A DNA stretch of 64,000 nt, taken from positions 4,075,501-4,139,500 of the forward strand of contig NZ_PDJB01000001.1 of assembly GCF_002563895.1 (NCBI RefSeq), read 5' to 3'. Within the stretch, counting starts at the first letter, position 1. Every line of letters starts with the position of its first letter. Below the pieces are notes generated by a model. It was not told the DNA's origin. It made no database searches and saw only the letters and a program-made list of their open reading frames with translations. The position numbers were made by a program, and so were the translations under genes. Of this stretch, positions 38,098-49,322 are shown piece by piece. The stretch is from Pseudomonas lurida. GTDB lineage: Bacteria > Pseudomonadota > Gammaproteobacteria > Pseudomonadales > Pseudomonadaceae.

Positions 38098-39381
38098 ATG
38101 GCGAACACCCCCTACCCCCAGTCGTATTACGCCGCTTCCGCGAATGCCGCTCCTCCTCGCCCGATGCTGCAAGGCGAGGTCGAAACCGATGTGTGCGTGA
38201 TTGGCGCCGGCTACACCGGCCTTTCCAGTGCGCTGTTCCTGCTGGAGAACGGTTTTCGCGTGACGGTGCTGGAGGCCGCCAAGGTGGGTTTTGGCGCCTC
38301 GGGCCGCAACGGCGGGCAGATCGTCAACAGCTACAGCCGTGATATCGATGTGATCGAGCGCAGCGTCGGGCCCAAGCAGGCGCAACTGCTGGGGCAGATG
38401 GCGTTTGAGGGCGGCAAGATCATTCGCGAGCGGGTGGCCAGGTATCAGATCCAGTGCGACTTGAAGGACGGTGGCGTGTTCGCCGCCCTCAACAGCAAGC
38501 ACATGGGCCATCTGGAATCACAGAAGCGCCTGTGGGAGCGCTACGGCCATACGCAACTGGAACTGCTGGACGAGCGCCGCATCCGCGAAGTGGTGGCCTG
38601 TGACAACTATGTGGGCGGCTTGCTGGACATGAGCGGCGGGCATATCCACCCGCTCAACCTGGCACTGGGCGAAGCGGCTGCCGTGGAATCCCTGGGCGGT
38701 ACGATCTACGAACAATCGGCAGCGGTACGTATCGAACGTGGCGCCAGCCCGGTGGTGCACACCGCCGAAGGCAAGGTCAGGGCCAAGTTCATCATCGTCG
38801 CGGGCAATGCCTACCTGGGCAACCTGGTGCCAGAGCTGGCAGCCAAGTCCATGCCCTGCGGCACACAAGTGATCACCACGGCACCCTTGGGCGACGAACT
38901 GGCGCAAACGCTGCTGCCGCAGGATTACTGCGTCGAAGACTGCAACTACCTGCTCGACTACTATCGCCTCACCAGCGACAAGCGCCTGATCTTCGGCGGT
39001 GGCGTGGTGTATGGCGCGCGCGACCCGGCGAATATCGAGGCGATCATTCGTCCGAAGATGCTCAAGGCCTTCCCGCAGCTCAAGGATGTGAAGATCGACT
39101 ACGCCTGGACCGGCAATTTCCTGCTGACCCTGTCGCGCTTGCCGCAGGTGGGGCGCCTGGGCGACAACATCTATTACTCACAGGGCTGCAGCGGCCATGG
39201 CGTGACGTACACGCATTTGGCGGGCAAGGTACTGGCCGAAGCCCTCAGAGGTCAGGCAGAGCGATTTGATGCGTTTGCCGACTTGCCGCACTACCCGTTC
39301 CCGGGCGGGCAATTGTTGCGCACGCCGTTTGCGGCGATGGGGGCCTGGTATTACGGTTTGCGCGATAAATTGGGGTTCTGA
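38098..39381 (+). CDS. FAD-dependent amine oxidoreductase (PuuB/PauB-like)
   Basis: 427-residue DAO-family flavoenzyme. N-terminal dinucleotide motif VIGAGYTGLSSALFLLENG, then GFGASGRNGGQIV and the C-terminal GCSGHGVTYTHLAG, the pattern of gamma-glutamylputrescine oxidoreductase. It would oxidise gamma-glutamyl polyamines or related amines in polyamine catabolism. AGAGG lies upstream of the ATG. No other pau/puu gene is nearby, so the exact substrate is uncertain. Confidence 0.88.
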   Translation: MANTPYPQSYYAASANAAPPRPMLQGEVETDVCVIGAGYTGLSSALFLLENGFRVTVLEAAKVGFGASGRNGGQIVNSYSRDIDVIERSVGPKQAQLLGQMAFEGGKIIRERVARYQIQCDLKDGGVFAALNSKHMGHLESQKRLWERYGHTQLELLDERRIREVVACDNYVGGLLDMSGGHIHPLNLALGEAAAVESLGGTIYEQSAAVRIERGASPVVHTAEGKVRAKFIIVAGNAYLGNLVPELAAKSMPCGTQVITTAPLGDELAQTLLPQDYCVEDCNYLLDYYRLTSDKRLIFGGGVVYGARDPANIEAIIRPKMLKAFPQLKDVKIDYAWTGNFLLTLSRLPQVGRLGDNIYYSQGCSGHGVTYTHLAGKVLAEALRGQAERFDAFADLPHYPFPGGQLLRTPFAAMGAWYYGLRDKLGF

Positions 39382-39460
39382 GCCAACTCAATGATGAGAG
39401 CGAGCTTGCTCGCTCCCACATTATTTGACCGAGACAGAGCCAAGGGGCAAATCGCAGACA

Positions 39461-39491
39461 CAAAAAACCCCGGTCTTTCGACCAGGGTCTT
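39461..39491 (-). terminator. Intrinsic terminator of the tRNA-Val/Asp/Asp operon
   Basis: Stem ACCCTGGTC / GACCGGGGT with loop GAAA, then a run of six Us on the minus strand. Confidence 0.85.
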
Positions 39492-39561
39492 TGCTATCGG
39501 ATCAAAGTAGCCAGAGGCTTTCTTTGTGCTTCAAGGCGTTCAGTGGGCCTTGAGGCAGATA

Positions 39562-39638
39562 TGGCGCAGCGGACGGGACTCGAACCCGCGACCCCCGGCG
39601 TGACAGGCCGGTATTCTAACCGACTGAACTACCGCTGC
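39562..39638 (-). tRNA. tRNA-Asp(GTC), copy 2 of tandem
   Basis: 77 nt, acceptor GCAGCGG/CCGCTGC, anticodon loop CTGTCAC (GTC), CCA encoded. Identical to the copy at 39744-39820. Confidence 0.95.
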
Positions 39639-39743
39639 GTATCGCTTGACCGGCCGAGGTCAAACCCTCGCCCGTCTTGAAACATCTGATCGACCAGCCT
39701 TGGCTGTTCAATCTCAAGCCCGACACATCGGACCTGGAAAATA

Positions 39744-39820
39744 TGGCGCAGCGGACGGGACTCGAACCCGCGACCCCCGGCGTGACAGGCCGGTATTCTA
39801 ACCGACTGAACTACCGCTGC
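39744..39820 (-). tRNA. tRNA-Asp(GTC), copy 1 of tandem
   Basis: Identical sequence to the other copy, 105 bp apart; both follow tRNA-Val(TAC) on the same strand, as in one transcript. Confidence 0.95.
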
Positions 39821-39875
39821 GCGTCGGTGCAACCTTTAACGTTGCGTCTTGCCCTAGGGCAGAACTCTCAAGAAG

Positions 39876-39951
39876 TGGTGGGTGATGACGGGATCGAACC
39901 GCCGACCCTCTGCTTGTAAGGCAGATGCTCTCCCAGCTGAGCTAATCACCC
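39876..39951 (-). tRNA. tRNA-Val(TAC)
   Basis: 76 nt, acceptor GGGTGAT/ATCACCC, anticodon loop CTTACAA (TAC), CCA encoded. First of the three-tRNA transcript. Confidence 0.95.
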
Positions 39952-40058
39952 TTTGCTTCGTTGAGGCCGCGAAATTTACGCAGGTAGCGGACCTAAGTCA
40001 ATAGCCCGCTTGAAGTTTTTCTGAAAAAGACAAAATAGCTTCAAGACGGCTACCCGCC

Positions 40059-40838
40059 CTACTCGCTGTAAATCATCTTCTTGCTCATGCCACCGTCCAC
40101 GACAAACTCTTGCCCGGTGACAAACCCCGCCTGACGCGACAGCAACCATGCGACCATCGCCGCCACGTCTTCTACGGTACCCACCCGGCCCGCCGGATGC
40201 TGGGCGTGATCGGTATCGCTCAACGGCTCGGCGCGACGGGCCGCAGGATCACGCGCATCGATCCAGCCAGGGCTGACCGCATTCACCCGGACTTCCGGCC
40301 CCAGGCTCATCGCCAAGGCATGCGTCAGGGCCAGCAGGCCACCTTTGCTCGCCGCATAGGCCTCGGTGTCCGGCTCCGACTGGCGAGCCCGGGTCGAAGC
40401 CAGGTTGACGATGGCACCGCCATGGGCACGCAGATACGGCGCGCAGTGCTTGGCCAATAACATCGGCCCACTGAGGTTCACGGCGAGCACTCGGTTCCAG
40501 TAGGCCAGGTCGAGGCTTTCCAGGGTGATGTTGCGCGGGTCGGCCACGGCCGCGTTGCAGACCAACGCGTCCAGCCGCCCAAACTGCCCCAATACTTCGG
40601 CGACACCCTGGGCCACTTGCTTCTCGTCGGCCACGTCCATGCTGATAAACCAGGCGTTTTCGCCCAGCACCTTGGACACCTTGGACCCACGCTCGCGGTC
40701 CAGGTCGGTCAACACCACCTGCCAGCCTTCACTGATCAGCCACGCGGCAATCCCGAGACCAATGCCCCGGGCCGCGCCCGTGACCAGCGCGACACGCCCG
40801 TTACCGGCGGCCGCGGCTTCCATGGACCACTCGATCAC
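40059..40838 (-). CDS. Short-chain dehydrogenase/reductase
   Basis: 259-residue NAD(P)-dependent oxidoreductase with cofactor motif [13 protein letters not shown] (CNAAVAD), catalytic Ser (LAST) and YAASK. The GTG start overlaps the metZ stop by 4 bp, so it is co-translated with the methionine gene, an arrangement conserved in Pseudomonas. Substrate is unknown. Confidence 0.92.
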   Translation of the reverse strand: MIEWSMEAAAAGNGRVALVTGAARGIGLGIAAWLISEGWQVVLTDLDRERGSKVSKVLGENAWFISMDVADEKQVAQGVAEVLGQFGRLDALVCNAAVADPRNITLESLDLAYWNRVLAVNLSGPMLLAKHCAPYLRAHGGAIVNLASTRARQSEPDTEAYAASKGGLLALTHALAMSLGPEVRVNAVSPGWIDARDPAARRAEPLSDTDHAQHPAGRVGTVEDVAAMVAWLLSRQAGFVTGQEFVVDGGMSKKMIYSE

Positions 40839-42046
40839 AAGGCCGCCAGCCCGCGAGCCAGGTCAGCTTGCAAGTCAGCGACGTCTTCCAGGCCGACCGC
40901 AATGCGGATCAGGCTGTCACGGATACCTGCCGCTTCACGCTCCTGTGGCGCCAGACGACCGTGGGACGTGGTGCTCGGGTGGGTAATGGTGGTCTTGCTG
41001 TCACCCAGGTTGGCCGTGATGGAGATCAGGCGCGTCGCATCGATAAAGCGCCAGGCGCCCTCTTTGCCACCCTTCACTTCAAAGCTCACCACAGCACCGA
41101 AACCACGCTGCTGGCGCTGGGCCAACGCGTGTTGCGGGTGACTCTTGAGGCCGGCGTAATGCACCTTCTCGATACCGTCCTGCTGTTCCAGCCACTCGGC
41201 CAGCGCCTGGGCGTTGGCGCAGTGGGCCTTCATGCGCAGGCTGAGGGTTTCCAGGCCCTTGAGGAAGATCCAGGCGTTGAACGGACTCAAGGTCGGGCCA
41301 GCCGTGCGCAGGAAGCCGACCACTTCCTTCATCTGCTCGCCGCGACCCGCGACCACACCGCCCATGCAACGACCCTGGCCGTCGATGAACTTGGTGGCCG
41401 AATGCACGACAATGTCAGCGCCCAGCTTCAACGGCTGCTGCAGCGCCGGGGTGCAGAAGCAGTTATCGACCACCAGCATGGCGCCCTTGGCATGCGCCAC
41501 TTCGGACAACGCAGCGATATCCACCAGCTCGGCCAATGGGTTGGATGGCGACTCGACGAACAGCAACTTGGTGTTGGCCTTGATCGCTGCCTCCCAGCCG
41601 GACAGGTCCGCCAGGGGCACATAGTCCACTTCGATGCCAAAGCGCTTGAAGTACTTCTCGAACAGGCTGATGGTGGAACCAAACACACTACGCGATACCA
41701 GCACATGGTCGCCGGCACTGCACAGGCTCATCACCACGGCCAGGATTGCTGCCATGCCGGTCGCCGTGGCCACCGCTTGCTCGGCACCTTCCAATGCCGC
41801 GATACGCTCTTCGAACGCACGCACCGTCGGGTTGGTATAACGCGAATAAACGTTGCCCGGCACTTCACCAGCAAAACGCGCAGCGGCGTCGGCCGCCGTG
41901 CGGAACACATAGCTGGACGTGAAGAACATCGGGTCACCGTGCTCACCTTCCGGGGTGCGGTGCTGGCCGGCGCGCACAGCCAGGGTATCGAAAGCTACGC
42001 CATCGAGGTCGCTGTCCAAGCGACCAGCATCCCATTCCTGACTCAT
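40835..42046 (-). CDS. metZ: O-succinylhomoserine sulfhydrylase
   Basis: Makes homocysteine from O-succinylhomoserine and sulfide in methionine synthesis. 403-residue PLP enzyme of the Cys/Met metabolism family: [22 protein letters not shown], and the PLP lysine in [11 protein letters not shown]. Neighbour of purF, as is usual in Pseudomonas. Confidence 0.96.
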   Translation of the reverse strand: MSQEWDAGRLDSDLDGVAFDTLAVRAGQHRTPEGEHGDPMFFTSSYVFRTAADAAARFAGEVPGNVYSRYTNPTVRAFEERIAALEGAEQAVATATGMAAILAVVMSLCSAGDHVLVSRSVFGSTISLFEKYFKRFGIEVDYVPLADLSGWEAAIKANTKLLFVESPSNPLAELVDIAALSEVAHAKGAMLVVDNCFCTPALQQPLKLGADIVVHSATKFIDGQGRCMGGVVAGRGEQMKEVVGFLRTAGPTLSPFNAWIFLKGLETLSLRMKAHCANAQALAEWLEQQDGIEKVHYAGLKSHPQHALAQRQQRGFGAVVSFEVKGGKEGAWRFIDATRLISITANLGDSKTTITHPSTTSHGRLAPQEREAAGIRDSLIRIAVGLEDVADLQADLARGLAAL

Positions 42047-42084
42047 GCTGCGACTCCTTACTCAATTCTTTATTTAAGATACAA

Positions 42085-42106
42085 AACCGGCCCCTCAGGG
42101 CCGGTT
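42085..42106 (-). terminator. Stem-loop between purF and metZ
   Basis: Perfect 9-bp repeat AACCGGCCC/GGGCCGGTT with a 4-nt loop, then UUUUG on the minus strand; 6 bp after the purF stop. Confidence 0.75.
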
Positions 42107-42111
42107 GTCAC

Positions 42112-43617
42112 TCAGTTGTTGTACAGGTCGATGATCGCGCTGACCGCCTGGGTCTTGATCTTCGACGAGTCGTTCCGCGCCTGCTCGATCTTGTTCAGGT
42201 AGGCGTCGTCGACGTCACCGGTCACGTACTTGCCGTCGAACACGGCGCAGTCGAACTGGTCGATCTTGATCTTGCCACCGCCGACCGCTTCGATCAGGTC
42301 CGGCAGGTCTTGATAGATCAGCCAATCGGCACCGATCAAGTCAGCCACGTCCTGGGTCGAACGGTTGTGAGCGATCAGCTCGTGGGCGCTCGGCATGTCG
42401 ATACCGTACACGTTCGGGTAACGCACGGCAGGCGCTGCGGAACAGAAGTAGACGTTCTTCGCACCGGCTTCGCGGGCCATCTGGATGATCTGCTTGCAGG
42501 TGGTGCCACGTACGATGGAGTCATCCACCAGCATCACGTTCTTGCCGCGGAATTCCAGCTCGATGGCGTTGAGCTTCTGGCGTACCGACTTCTTGCGCGC
42601 AGCCTGGCCAGGCATGATGAAGGTCCGGCCAATGTAGCGGTTCTTCACGAAGCCTTCGCGGAACTTGACACCCAGGTGGTTGGCCAACTCCAGCGCAGCG
42701 GTACGGCTGGTGTCCGGGATCGGGATCACCACGTCAATGTCGTGCTCGGGACGCTCGCGCAGGATCTTCTCGGCCAGCTTCTCGCCCATGCGCAGGCGCG
42801 CCTTGTACACCGAAACGCCGTCGATGATCGAATCCGGACGCGCCAGGTAGACGTGTTCGAAGATGCACGGGGTGAGTTTCGGCGCCACGGCGCACTGGCG
42901 GGTGTGCAGCTTGCCATCTTCAGTGATGTACACCGCTTCGCCTGGCGCGAGGTCGCGGATCAGGGTGAAGCCCAGCACGTCCAGGGACACGCTTTCGGAA
43001 GCGATCATGTACTCGACGCCTTCGTCGGTGTGACGCTGGCCGAACACGATCGGGCGAATGCCGTGGGGGTCACGGAAGCCGACGATGCCATAACCGGTGA
43101 CCATGGCCACCACTGCATAACCACCGACGCAACGGTTGTGCACATCGGTGACGGCGGCGAACACGTCTTCTTCGGTCGGCTGCAGCTTGCCGCGCTGGGC
43201 CAGCTCGTGGGCGAACACGTTGAGCAGCACTTCCGAGTCGGAACTGGTGTTGACGTGGCGCAGGTCAGATTCGTAAATCTCCTTGGCCAGCTGTTCAACG
43301 TTGGTCAGGTTACCGTTGTGCGCCAGGGTAATGCCGTAAGGCGAGTTGACGTAAAACGGTTGAGCTTCGGCCGAAGTCGAGCTACCGGCAGTCGGGTAAC
43401 GCACATGGCCAATGCCCATGTGCCCGACCAGGCGCTGCATGTGACGCTGGTGGAACACGTCACGTACCAGGCCATTGTCCTTGCGCAGGAATAACCGGCC
43501 GTCGTGGCTGGTCACAATACCGGCAGCGTCCTGGCCGCGGTGCTGGAGGACGGTTAGCGCGTCATACAGCGCCTGATTGACGTTCGACTTACCGACGATA
43601 CCGACGATGCCACACAT
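42112..43617 (-). CDS. purF: Amidophosphoribosyltransferase
   Basis: First committed step of purine synthesis: PRPP plus glutamine gives phosphoribosylamine. 501 residues; start MCGIVGIVG places the nucleophile Cys directly after Met, with no propeptide. Glutaminase domain, then phosphoribosyltransferase with PRPP loop [16 protein letters not shown] at 43617, 3 codons inside the longest frame. Confidence 0.98.
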   Translation of the reverse strand: MCGIVGIVGKSNVNQALYDALTVLQHRGQDAAGIVTSHDGRLFLRKDNGLVRDVFHQRHMQRLVGHMGIGHVRYPTAGSSTSAEAQPFYVNSPYGITLAHNGNLTNVEQLAKEIYESDLRHVNTSSDSEVLLNVFAHELAQRGKLQPTEEDVFAAVTDVHNRCVGGYAVVAMVTGYGIVGFRDPHGIRPIVFGQRHTDEGVEYMIASESVSLDVLGFTLIRDLAPGEAVYITEDGKLHTRQCAVAPKLTPCIFEHVYLARPDSIIDGVSVYKARLRMGEKLAEKILRERPEHDIDVVIPIPDTSRTAALELANHLGVKFREGFVKNRYIGRTFIMPGQAARKKSVRQKLNAIELEFRGKNVMLVDDSIVRGTTCKQIIQMAREAGAKNVYFCSAAPAVRYPNVYGIDMPSAHELIAHNRSTQDVADLIGADWLIYQDLPDLIEAVGGGKIKIDQFDCAVFDGKYVTGDVDDAYLNKIEQARNDSSKIKTQAVSAIIDLYNN

Positions 43618-43658
43618 GCGACGCAACCCCTACTTAATGAATCTTGACTGAACACAGC

Positions 43659-44216
43659 TTACTGAGGCGTTTTGGCCGGTAAGAGGTGTTCCTTGAACGG
43701 AAGATCAGCGGGTACGCTGATTCCGCTGGCCAGCCACTGACTGCTCCACCCCAGAATGAGGTTCTTGGACCAATCTGCAACCAATAGAAATTTTGGCACG
43801 AGTACCGACTCCTGCCACCACGAATCCTGCTGTACCGGCCCCAGGCTCAACAGCCCGACCGCCACGACCACCAGCAACGCGCCTCGCGCGGCGCCGAAGG
43901 CCATGCCGAGAAATCGATCGGTCCCGGAGAGGCCGGTGACACGTATCAACTCGCCAATAAGATAATTGACCATTGCTCCCACCAGCAGCGTGGCGATGAA
44001 CATGATGGCGCAGCCCGCGATGACGCGAGCCGAAGGTGTCTCGATGTATCCGGCCAGGTAGACCGACAATGAACCGCCGAACATCCAGGCTACGACTCCT
44101 GCGATGATCCAGGTCAGCAACGACAGTGCTTCTTTTACGAAGCCGCGGCTTAGACTGATCAAAGCGGAGATGGCGACGATGGCAACGATCGCCCAATCAA
44201 CCCAGGTAAATGGCAC
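43659..44216 (-). CDS. cvpA: CvpA family membrane protein
   Basis: 185 residues with four transmembrane helices (FTWVDWAIVAIVAISALISL at the N-terminus). Located directly before purF, as in E. coli and Pseudomonas. Named for colicin V production; its real role in envelope homeostasis is not settled. Confidence 0.93.
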   Translation of the reverse strand: MPFTWVDWAIVAIVAISALISLSRGFVKEALSLLTWIIAGVVAWMFGGSLSVYLAGYIETPSARVIAGCAIMFIATLLVGAMVNYLIGELIRVTGLSGTDRFLGMAFGAARGALLVVVAVGLLSLGPVQQDSWWQESVLVPKFLLVADWSKNLILGWSSQWLASGISVPADLPFKEHLLPAKTPQ

Positions 44217-44350
44217 GTTTGAGCCTACGGACGGATAAGGCGGCGCATTTTAGCAGAGCGTCGGGCTGTCGGTAAGCTGTGATTGTCAGTGCCTTGCAAA
44301 TCAGTAGTTTGGGGCGAGCGAATCCGATCTCAACCCCATCACCAAACCAA

Positions 44351-44439
44351 TGTGGGAGCGGGCTTGCTCGCGAATGCGGTGGGCCAGTGACAAATACGTC
44401 AACTGATCCACCCTATTCGCGGGCAAGCCCGCTCCCACA
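44351..44439. repeat. REP doublet (inverted pair)
   Basis: TGTGGGAGCGGGCTTGCTCG (44351-44370) and its near-inverted partner CGGGCAAGCCCGCTCCCACA (44420-44439) about 50 bp apart: a Pseudomonas REP pair in the gap between dedD and cvpA. Confidence 0.85.
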
Positions 44440-44474
44440 TTTGAAGCGCATGGCCAACCGCAGTCGGCAGTTGC

Positions 44475-45137
44475 TCAGCCGCGCTCAGGCTGGAAACGGG
44501 TCACGAAACCCTTGAGGTTCTGCTGGCGATCCAGCAGGTCCCGCAGGCGGTCCGCCTCGGCACGCTCGATCAGCGGACCGATAAATACGCGGTTCTTGCC
44601 GTCGGCGCTACGGATATAGGCGTTATAGCCCTGGCTACGCAGTTTCTTCTGCAGGGCGTCGGCACCTTCGCGATTACCCAGGCTGGCCACCTGGATCGAC
44701 CAACTGATGGGCAAGCCATTCGGATCGATACGGCTCTGCCCCACATCCGGCTTGCCGGGGGCGGCAGGTTGCGGTGCGACCGGTTTGGGCGCAGGTGCGG
44801 GCGCAGCAGGCTTCGCGGCGACAACCGGCGCGGTGGGCGCTGGCTTGACCACGGGCACACTAGGTTGCACCGGCATCGACGGTGCCTGCTGTGCAGCCAC
44901 CTCCTCATCGGTCGGTACGGGCTCTTCTTCCGGCAACGCCTGGGGCTCAGGCACCACCACCGGCTCAACCTGAACCTGAGGCACTGCGGGCGCCTGGGGG
45001 GCGGCCGGGGCTTCGACAACCACCTGACGCTCTTCGTCCTGGCGAGAGAACAACATCGGCAGGAAAATCACCGCCAATGCCACCAGAACCAGGGCTCCGA
45101 CCATTCGCTGCTTGTATGCGCTATCCAGTAATGCCAT
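44475..45137 (-). CDS. dedD: SPOR-domain cell-division protein DedD
   Basis: 220 residues: short cytoplasmic start ([15 protein letters not shown]), one TM helix (LVLVALAVIFLPMLF), a long Pro/Ala/Val-rich periplasmic linker, and a C-terminal SPOR domain (SWSIQVASLGNREGADALQKKL...VFIGPLIERAEADRL). Binds septal peptidoglycan. GAGGAAG before the ATG at 45137; start overlaps the end of folC by 17 bp. Confidence 0.93.
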   Translation of the reverse strand: MALLDSAYKQRMVGALVLVALAVIFLPMLFSRQDEERQVVVEAPAAPQAPAVPQVQVEPVVVPEPQALPEEEPVPTDEEVAAQQAPSMPVQPSVPVVKPAPTAPVVAAKPAAPAPAPKPVAPQPAAPGKPDVGQSRIDPNGLPISWSIQVASLGNREGADALQKKLRSQGYNAYIRSADGKNRVFIGPLIERAEADRLRDLLDRQQNLKGFVTRFQPERG

Positions 45138-46428
45138 GTGCAGCTTCCTCCGTGGAGCGCCGGGCCAACCACTCAAGCGCCTCGGCAACACAATAAAATG
45201 ACCCGAACAACAGAATCTCATCATCGGGCGTGGCAATGGCGCACTGTGCTTCAAGGGCATCGGTCACGCTTGCATACGACGCCACCGGTGCACCAAGGTT
45301 CTGCAAGGCCACTTCCAGCTCAGCGGCCGGACGGCCGCGCGGCGTATCCAGCGGCGCTACGGCCCAGGCGTGGACATTGCCGAGCAAGGGCGCGACCACG
45401 CCTTCCAGGTCCTTGTCGACCAGCAAGCCAAATACGGCGAGGCGACGACCGACCGGCGGCGTGCGTGACAGGCGCTGCGCCAGGTACTCGGCCGCATGCG
45501 GGTTATGCCCCACATCCAGCAGCAGGTTCAGGCGCTTGCCCTGCCATTCGAACTCGCGACGATCCAGGCGCCCTGTCACGCGCGTCGCCAGCAAGGTGGC
45601 GGCGATCTGCTCGGCATTCCACGGCAGATCCAGCAGCAGATACGCCTGCAGCGCAAGCGCGGCGTTTTCCATCGGCAGGTTCAGCAGCGGCAGGTCGCGC
45701 AGCGCTACAGCCTGGCCGCGGGCATCGTGCCCCTGCCATTGCCAGCACTGTTCACCGATCTCAAGGTTGAATTCGCGGCCGCGCAGGAAAAACGGGCAGT
45801 CCAGCTCGCGCACCTTATCCAGCAGGGTGTGCGGCGGATCCACGTCACCACACAGGGCAGGCTTGCCCTGGCGGAAGATCCCGGCTTTTTCATAGGCCAC
45901 GGATTCGCGGGTATTGCCCAGGTAGTCGGCATGGTCCACACCAATACTGGTGACCAGCGCCAGATCGGCGTCCACCACGTTGACCGTATCCAGGCGCCCA
46001 CCCAGGCCGACTTCCAGCACCACCACATCCAGTTGCGCACGCTCGAACAGCCAGAACGCCGCCAGGGTGCCCATCTCGAAGTAAGTCAGGGAAGTCTCGC
46101 CTCGGCCAGCATCGAGTGCGGCGAAGGCCTCGCAGAGTTGCTCATCAGTGGCTTCGACGCCATTGAGCTGCACCCGCTCGTTGTAACGCAGCAGGTGCGG
46201 GGAATTGTAGACGCCAACTTTCAGGCCTTGGGCCTGCAGCAGCGCCGCGACAAAGGCACAGGTAGAGCCCTTGCCGTTGGTGCCGGTCACCGTGATCACG
46301 CGCGGTGCCGGCCGGCCCAACCCAAGGCGGGCCGCTACCTGTTGCGAGCGCTCCAGGCCCATGTCGATGGCGGACGGATGCAACTGCTCAAGGTAGGCGA
46401 GCCACTCGCCCAGGGTACGCTGGGTCAT
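45121..46428 (-). CDS. folC: Dihydrofolate/folylpolyglutamate synthase
   Basis: Adds Glu to dihydropteroate and folates. 435-residue Mur-ligase-type enzyme with P-loop [18 protein letters not shown], and [10 protein letters not shown] and Mur_ligase C domain ([19 protein letters not shown]). Start overlaps the accD stop (ATGA). Confidence 0.97.
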   Translation of the reverse strand: MTQRTLGEWLAYLEQLHPSAIDMGLERSQQVAARLGLGRPAPRVITVTGTNGKGSTCAFVAALLQAQGLKVGVYNSPHLLRYNERVQLNGVEATDEQLCEAFAALDAGRGETSLTYFEMGTLAAFWLFERAQLDVVVLEVGLGGRLDTVNVVDADLALVTSIGVDHADYLGNTRESVAYEKAGIFRQGKPALCGDVDPPHTLLDKVRELDCPFFLRGREFNLEIGEQCWQWQGHDARGQAVALRDLPLLNLPMENAALALQAYLLLDLPWNAEQIAATLLATRVTGRLDRREFEWQGKRLNLLLDVGHNPHAAEYLAQRLSRTPPVGRRLAVFGLLVDKDLEGVVAPLLGNVHAWAVAPLDTPRGRPAAELEVALQNLGAPVASYASVTDALEAQCAIATPDDEILLFGSFYCVAEALEWLARRSTEEAAHGITG

Positions 46429-47345
46429 AGGTTCGCAGGCACCGGCGGAACAACGATCGGCTCGACTTTAGGCGCGACGTAGACTGGGGTCGGCAGGCCC
46501 ATCATTTGTGCCAGCAGGTTGCCCAGGCGTGGACGCAGCTCGCCGCGCGGGATGATCAGGTCGATCGCACCGTGCTCCAGCAGGAACTCGCTGCGCTGGA
46601 AGCCTTCTGGCAGTTTTTCACGCACGGTCTGCTCGATCACGCGCGGGCCGGCAAAGCCGATCAGTGCCTTTGGCTCGCCAACGATCACGTCACCCAGCAT
46701 TGCCAAGCTGGCGGATACGCCGCCGTAGACCGGGTCGGTCAGTACGGAGATGAACGGGATGCCTTCTTCACGCAGACGCGCCAGCACCGCAGAGGTCTTG
46801 GCCATTTGCATCAGGGAGATCAGGGCTTCCTGCATGCGCGCGCCACCGGAGGCGGCGAAGCAGATCATCGGGCAACGGTTTTCCAGGGCGTAGTTGGCGG
46901 CGCGAACAAAGCGCTCACCGACGATGGCACCCATGGAACCGCCCATGAACGAGAACTCGAACGCCGACACCACGACAGGCATGCCCAGCAGCTTGCCGCT
47001 GACGGAAATCAACGCGTCTTTCTCACCGGTCTGCTTCTGCGCAGCGCTCAGGCGGTCCTTGTACTTCTTGCCGTCGCGGAACTTGAGACGGTCAACCGGT
47101 TCCAGGTCGGCGCCCAGCTCGTTGCGGCCTTCGGCGTCCAGGAAGATGTCGATGCGGGCGCGGGCGCCGATACGCATGTGGTGGTTGCACTTGGGGCAAA
47201 CGTCCAAGGTCTTTTCCAGCTCCGGGCGGTAGAGCACCGCGTCGCAGGATGGGCACTTGTGCCACAGACCTTCAGGAACCGAGCTTTTCTTCACCTCGGA
47301 ACGCATGATCGAAGGGATCAGTTTGTCTACTAACCAGTTGCTCAT
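46425..47345 (-). CDS. accD: Acetyl-CoA carboxylase carboxyltransferase beta subunit
   Basis: Fatty-acid synthesis. 306 residues, N-terminal C4 zinc ribbon ([22 protein letters not shown]), then the crotonase-like carboxyltransferase domain ([34 protein letters not shown]). ATG at 47345 follows GAGAAAG; 11 extra upstream residues are rejected. Confidence 0.98.
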   Translation of the reverse strand: MSNWLVDKLIPSIMRSEVKKSSVPEGLWHKCPSCDAVLYRPELEKTLDVCPKCNHHMRIGARARIDIFLDAEGRNELGADLEPVDRLKFRDGKKYKDRLSAAQKQTGEKDALISVSGKLLGMPVVVSAFEFSFMGGSMGAIVGERFVRAANYALENRCPMICFAASGGARMQEALISLMQMAKTSAVLARLREEGIPFISVLTDPVYGGVSASLAMLGDVIVGEPKALIGFAGPRVIEQTVREKLPEGFQRSEFLLEHGAIDLIIPRGELRPRLGNLLAQMMGLPTPVYVAPKVEPIVVPPVPANL

Positions 47346-47588
47346 GCTTTCTTTCTCCAGTACCGGTGGCTTGAACACAGCCCCGCGTATGCCCTTGAGC
47401 TAAATTCATATGTGGCGATGACGCATGCTGGACGGGGTCAGACGTTCGACCGGCCTGTTCCCGCATGTATCCTCAGCCTTCCAGACAACCTGCCAGCGCA
47501 GGGTGCCACTTCATGTCCGGGCTACCCACAGGTGGCACCGGGCTGTTTTACACAGTGGTAGTTATGGACGGCGGCAGACTGCCAGCCG

Positions 47589-48221
47589 TCACATCCCTCC
47601 GCTGCTGTTGCGCACGGCCTGCATGAATGCGCGAATCTTGCTGTGATCCTTGATGCCCTTGCCTTGCTCCACCCCGCCGCTGACATCCACGGCATACGGA
47701 CGGACCTGCTTGATCGCCGCCCCGACATTCTCGGGGTTGAGCCCGCCGGCCAGGATGATCGGCTTGCTCAACCCGACGGGAATCAGCGACCAATCGAACG
47801 CTTCGCCGGTACCGCCAGGTACGCCTTCGACATAGGTGTCGAGCAGAATCCCGCGAGCGCCGCCATAGGCTGCACACGCCGCCGCGATGTCATCCCCGGC
47901 CTTGACGCGCAGCGCCTTGATATAGGGGCGCTGGTAGCTTTCGCACTCGTCGGGCGTTTCGTCGCCGTGGAACTGCAGCATATCCAACGGTACGGCATCC
48001 AGGGTTTCGTTGAGTTCGCAGCGGCTGGCGTTGACGAACAACCCCACGGTGGTCACGAACGGCGGCAATGCGGCGATGATCGCCCGCGCCTGCAACACAT
48101 TCACCGCCCGCGGGCTCCTGGCATAAAACACGAAACCGATGGCGTCCGCCCCCGCCTCGACGGCCGCCATCGCGTCTTCTATGCGGGTAACCCCGCAAAT
48201 CTTGCTGCGAACGGCTGACAT
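47589..48221 (-). CDS. trpF: Phosphoribosylanthranilate isomerase
   Basis: Third step of tryptophan synthesis from anthranilate. 210-residue TIM barrel: [21 protein letters not shown] with catalytic Cys, and [17 protein letters not shown] and DVSGGVE with catalytic Asp. The 243-bp gap to accD holds nothing I can name. Confidence 0.97.
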   Translation of the reverse strand: MSAVRSKICGVTRIEDAMAAVEAGADAIGFVFYARSPRAVNVLQARAIIAALPPFVTTVGLFVNASRCELNETLDAVPLDMLQFHGDETPDECESYQRPYIKALRVKAGDDIAAACAAYGGARGILLDTYVEGVPGGTGEAFDWSLIPVGLSKPIILAGGLNPENVGAAIKQVRPYAVDVSGGVEQGKGIKDHSKIRAFMQAVRNSSGGM

Positions 48222-48284
48222 GTCGTGGAAACCTCAGGGTTGGACCGATAAAGTCCCGGATGGTAACAAAAGCTTTTCCGGGCG

Positions 48285-49109
48285 TCAGCCGCCAAGTTCG
48301 CTGAAACCCGTGAGGAAGTGGGGGCCGATGAAACGCTCGGGCAATTCAAACTCGTCACGGTACTCAACATCCACCAGATAAAGGCCGAACGGATGGGCTG
48401 TGACGCCGCCGGTACGCCGAACACGACTTTCCAGCACTTCCTTGGCCCACTCCACCGGGCGCTCGCCAGTGCCGATGGTCATCAGCACCCCGGCGATATT
48501 GCGCACCATGTGATGCAGGAACGCGCCGGCACGGATATCCAACACGATCATTTTGCCGTGGCGGGTCACGCGCAGGTGATGGACCTCCTTGATCGGCGAC
48601 TTGGCCTGGCACTGGCCGGCACGGAAGGCGCTGAAATCATGCACGCCCACCAGGTGCTGCGCCGCTTCGGCCATGCGTTCGGCGTCGAGCGGGCGGTGGT
48701 TCCAGGTGATTTCTTCGTTGAGGTGCGCCGGGCGGATCTGGTCGTTGTAGATCACATAGCGATAACGACGGGCGATCGCCTTGAAGCGCGCATGAAAATG
48801 CGCCGGCATCACCTTGGCCCAGCTGACACTGACGTCATGGGGCAAATTGATGTTAGCGCCCATCACCCAAGCCTTCATGGAGCGTTCAGCCTGGGTGTCG
48901 AAGTGCACCACCTGCCCGCACGCATGCACGCCCGCATCGGTGCGCCCGGCGCACATCAGCGACACCGGCGAATCGGCGACTTTCGACAGGGCATTCTCCA
49001 GGGTTTCCTGCACCGTCAGCACACCCGACGCCTGACGCTGCCAGCCGCGATAGCGCGAGCCTTTATATTCCACGCCCAGGGCGATGCGGTAAAAGCCTGC
49101 GGCCGCCAT
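48285..49109 (-). CDS. truA: tRNA pseudouridine synthase A (positions 38-40)
   Basis: 274 residues from the ATG at 49109. Contains LGVEYKGSRYRGWQRQ and the catalytic Asp in CAGRTDAGVHACGQVVHF. No good ribosome site precedes this ATG; a TTG start nine codons earlier (49136) is an option, so the N-terminus is uncertain. Confidence 0.95.
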   Translation of the reverse strand: MAAAGFYRIALGVEYKGSRYRGWQRQASGVLTVQETLENALSKVADSPVSLMCAGRTDAGVHACGQVVHFDTQAERSMKAWVMGANINLPHDVSVSWAKVMPAHFHARFKAIARRYRYVIYNDQIRPAHLNEEITWNHRPLDAERMAEAAQHLVGVHDFSAFRAGQCQAKSPIKEVHHLRVTRHGKMIVLDIRAGAFLHHMVRNIAGVLMTIGTGERPVEWAKEVLESRVRRTGGVTAHPFGLYLVDVEYRDEFELPERFIGPHFLTGFSELGG

Positions 49110-49277
49110 TTCGGCGGCCGGATTATCTATATTTGCCAAGAACTGAGAGCCTGATGAGTTGCGCAAAGGCGGCCATTATGCCGAATTGTGCAGACGCTGG
49201 CTTGCCGGCAATACCCTCCACCCGGTTTTACTGGAAGACCGGTGGGCTTGCATCGCCGGTAAGCCTGCGCCTACAAA

Positions 49278-49303
49278 AGCAAACGGCGACCCGAAGGTCG
49301 CCG
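49278..49303 (-). terminator. Intrinsic terminator after fimV
   Basis: 8-bp perfect stem CGGCGACC/GGTCGCCG, loop 4 nt, with a following T-rich minus-strand end (GTTTGCTTTTG). A REP-like inverted pair (49195-49258) lies just beyond it. Confidence 0.75.
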
Positions 49304-49322
49304 CTGCGTCACCAATTGGCGG

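Noticed and set aside
42310..43494. 394-aa open frame on the plus strand
   Set aside because: Antisense of purF.
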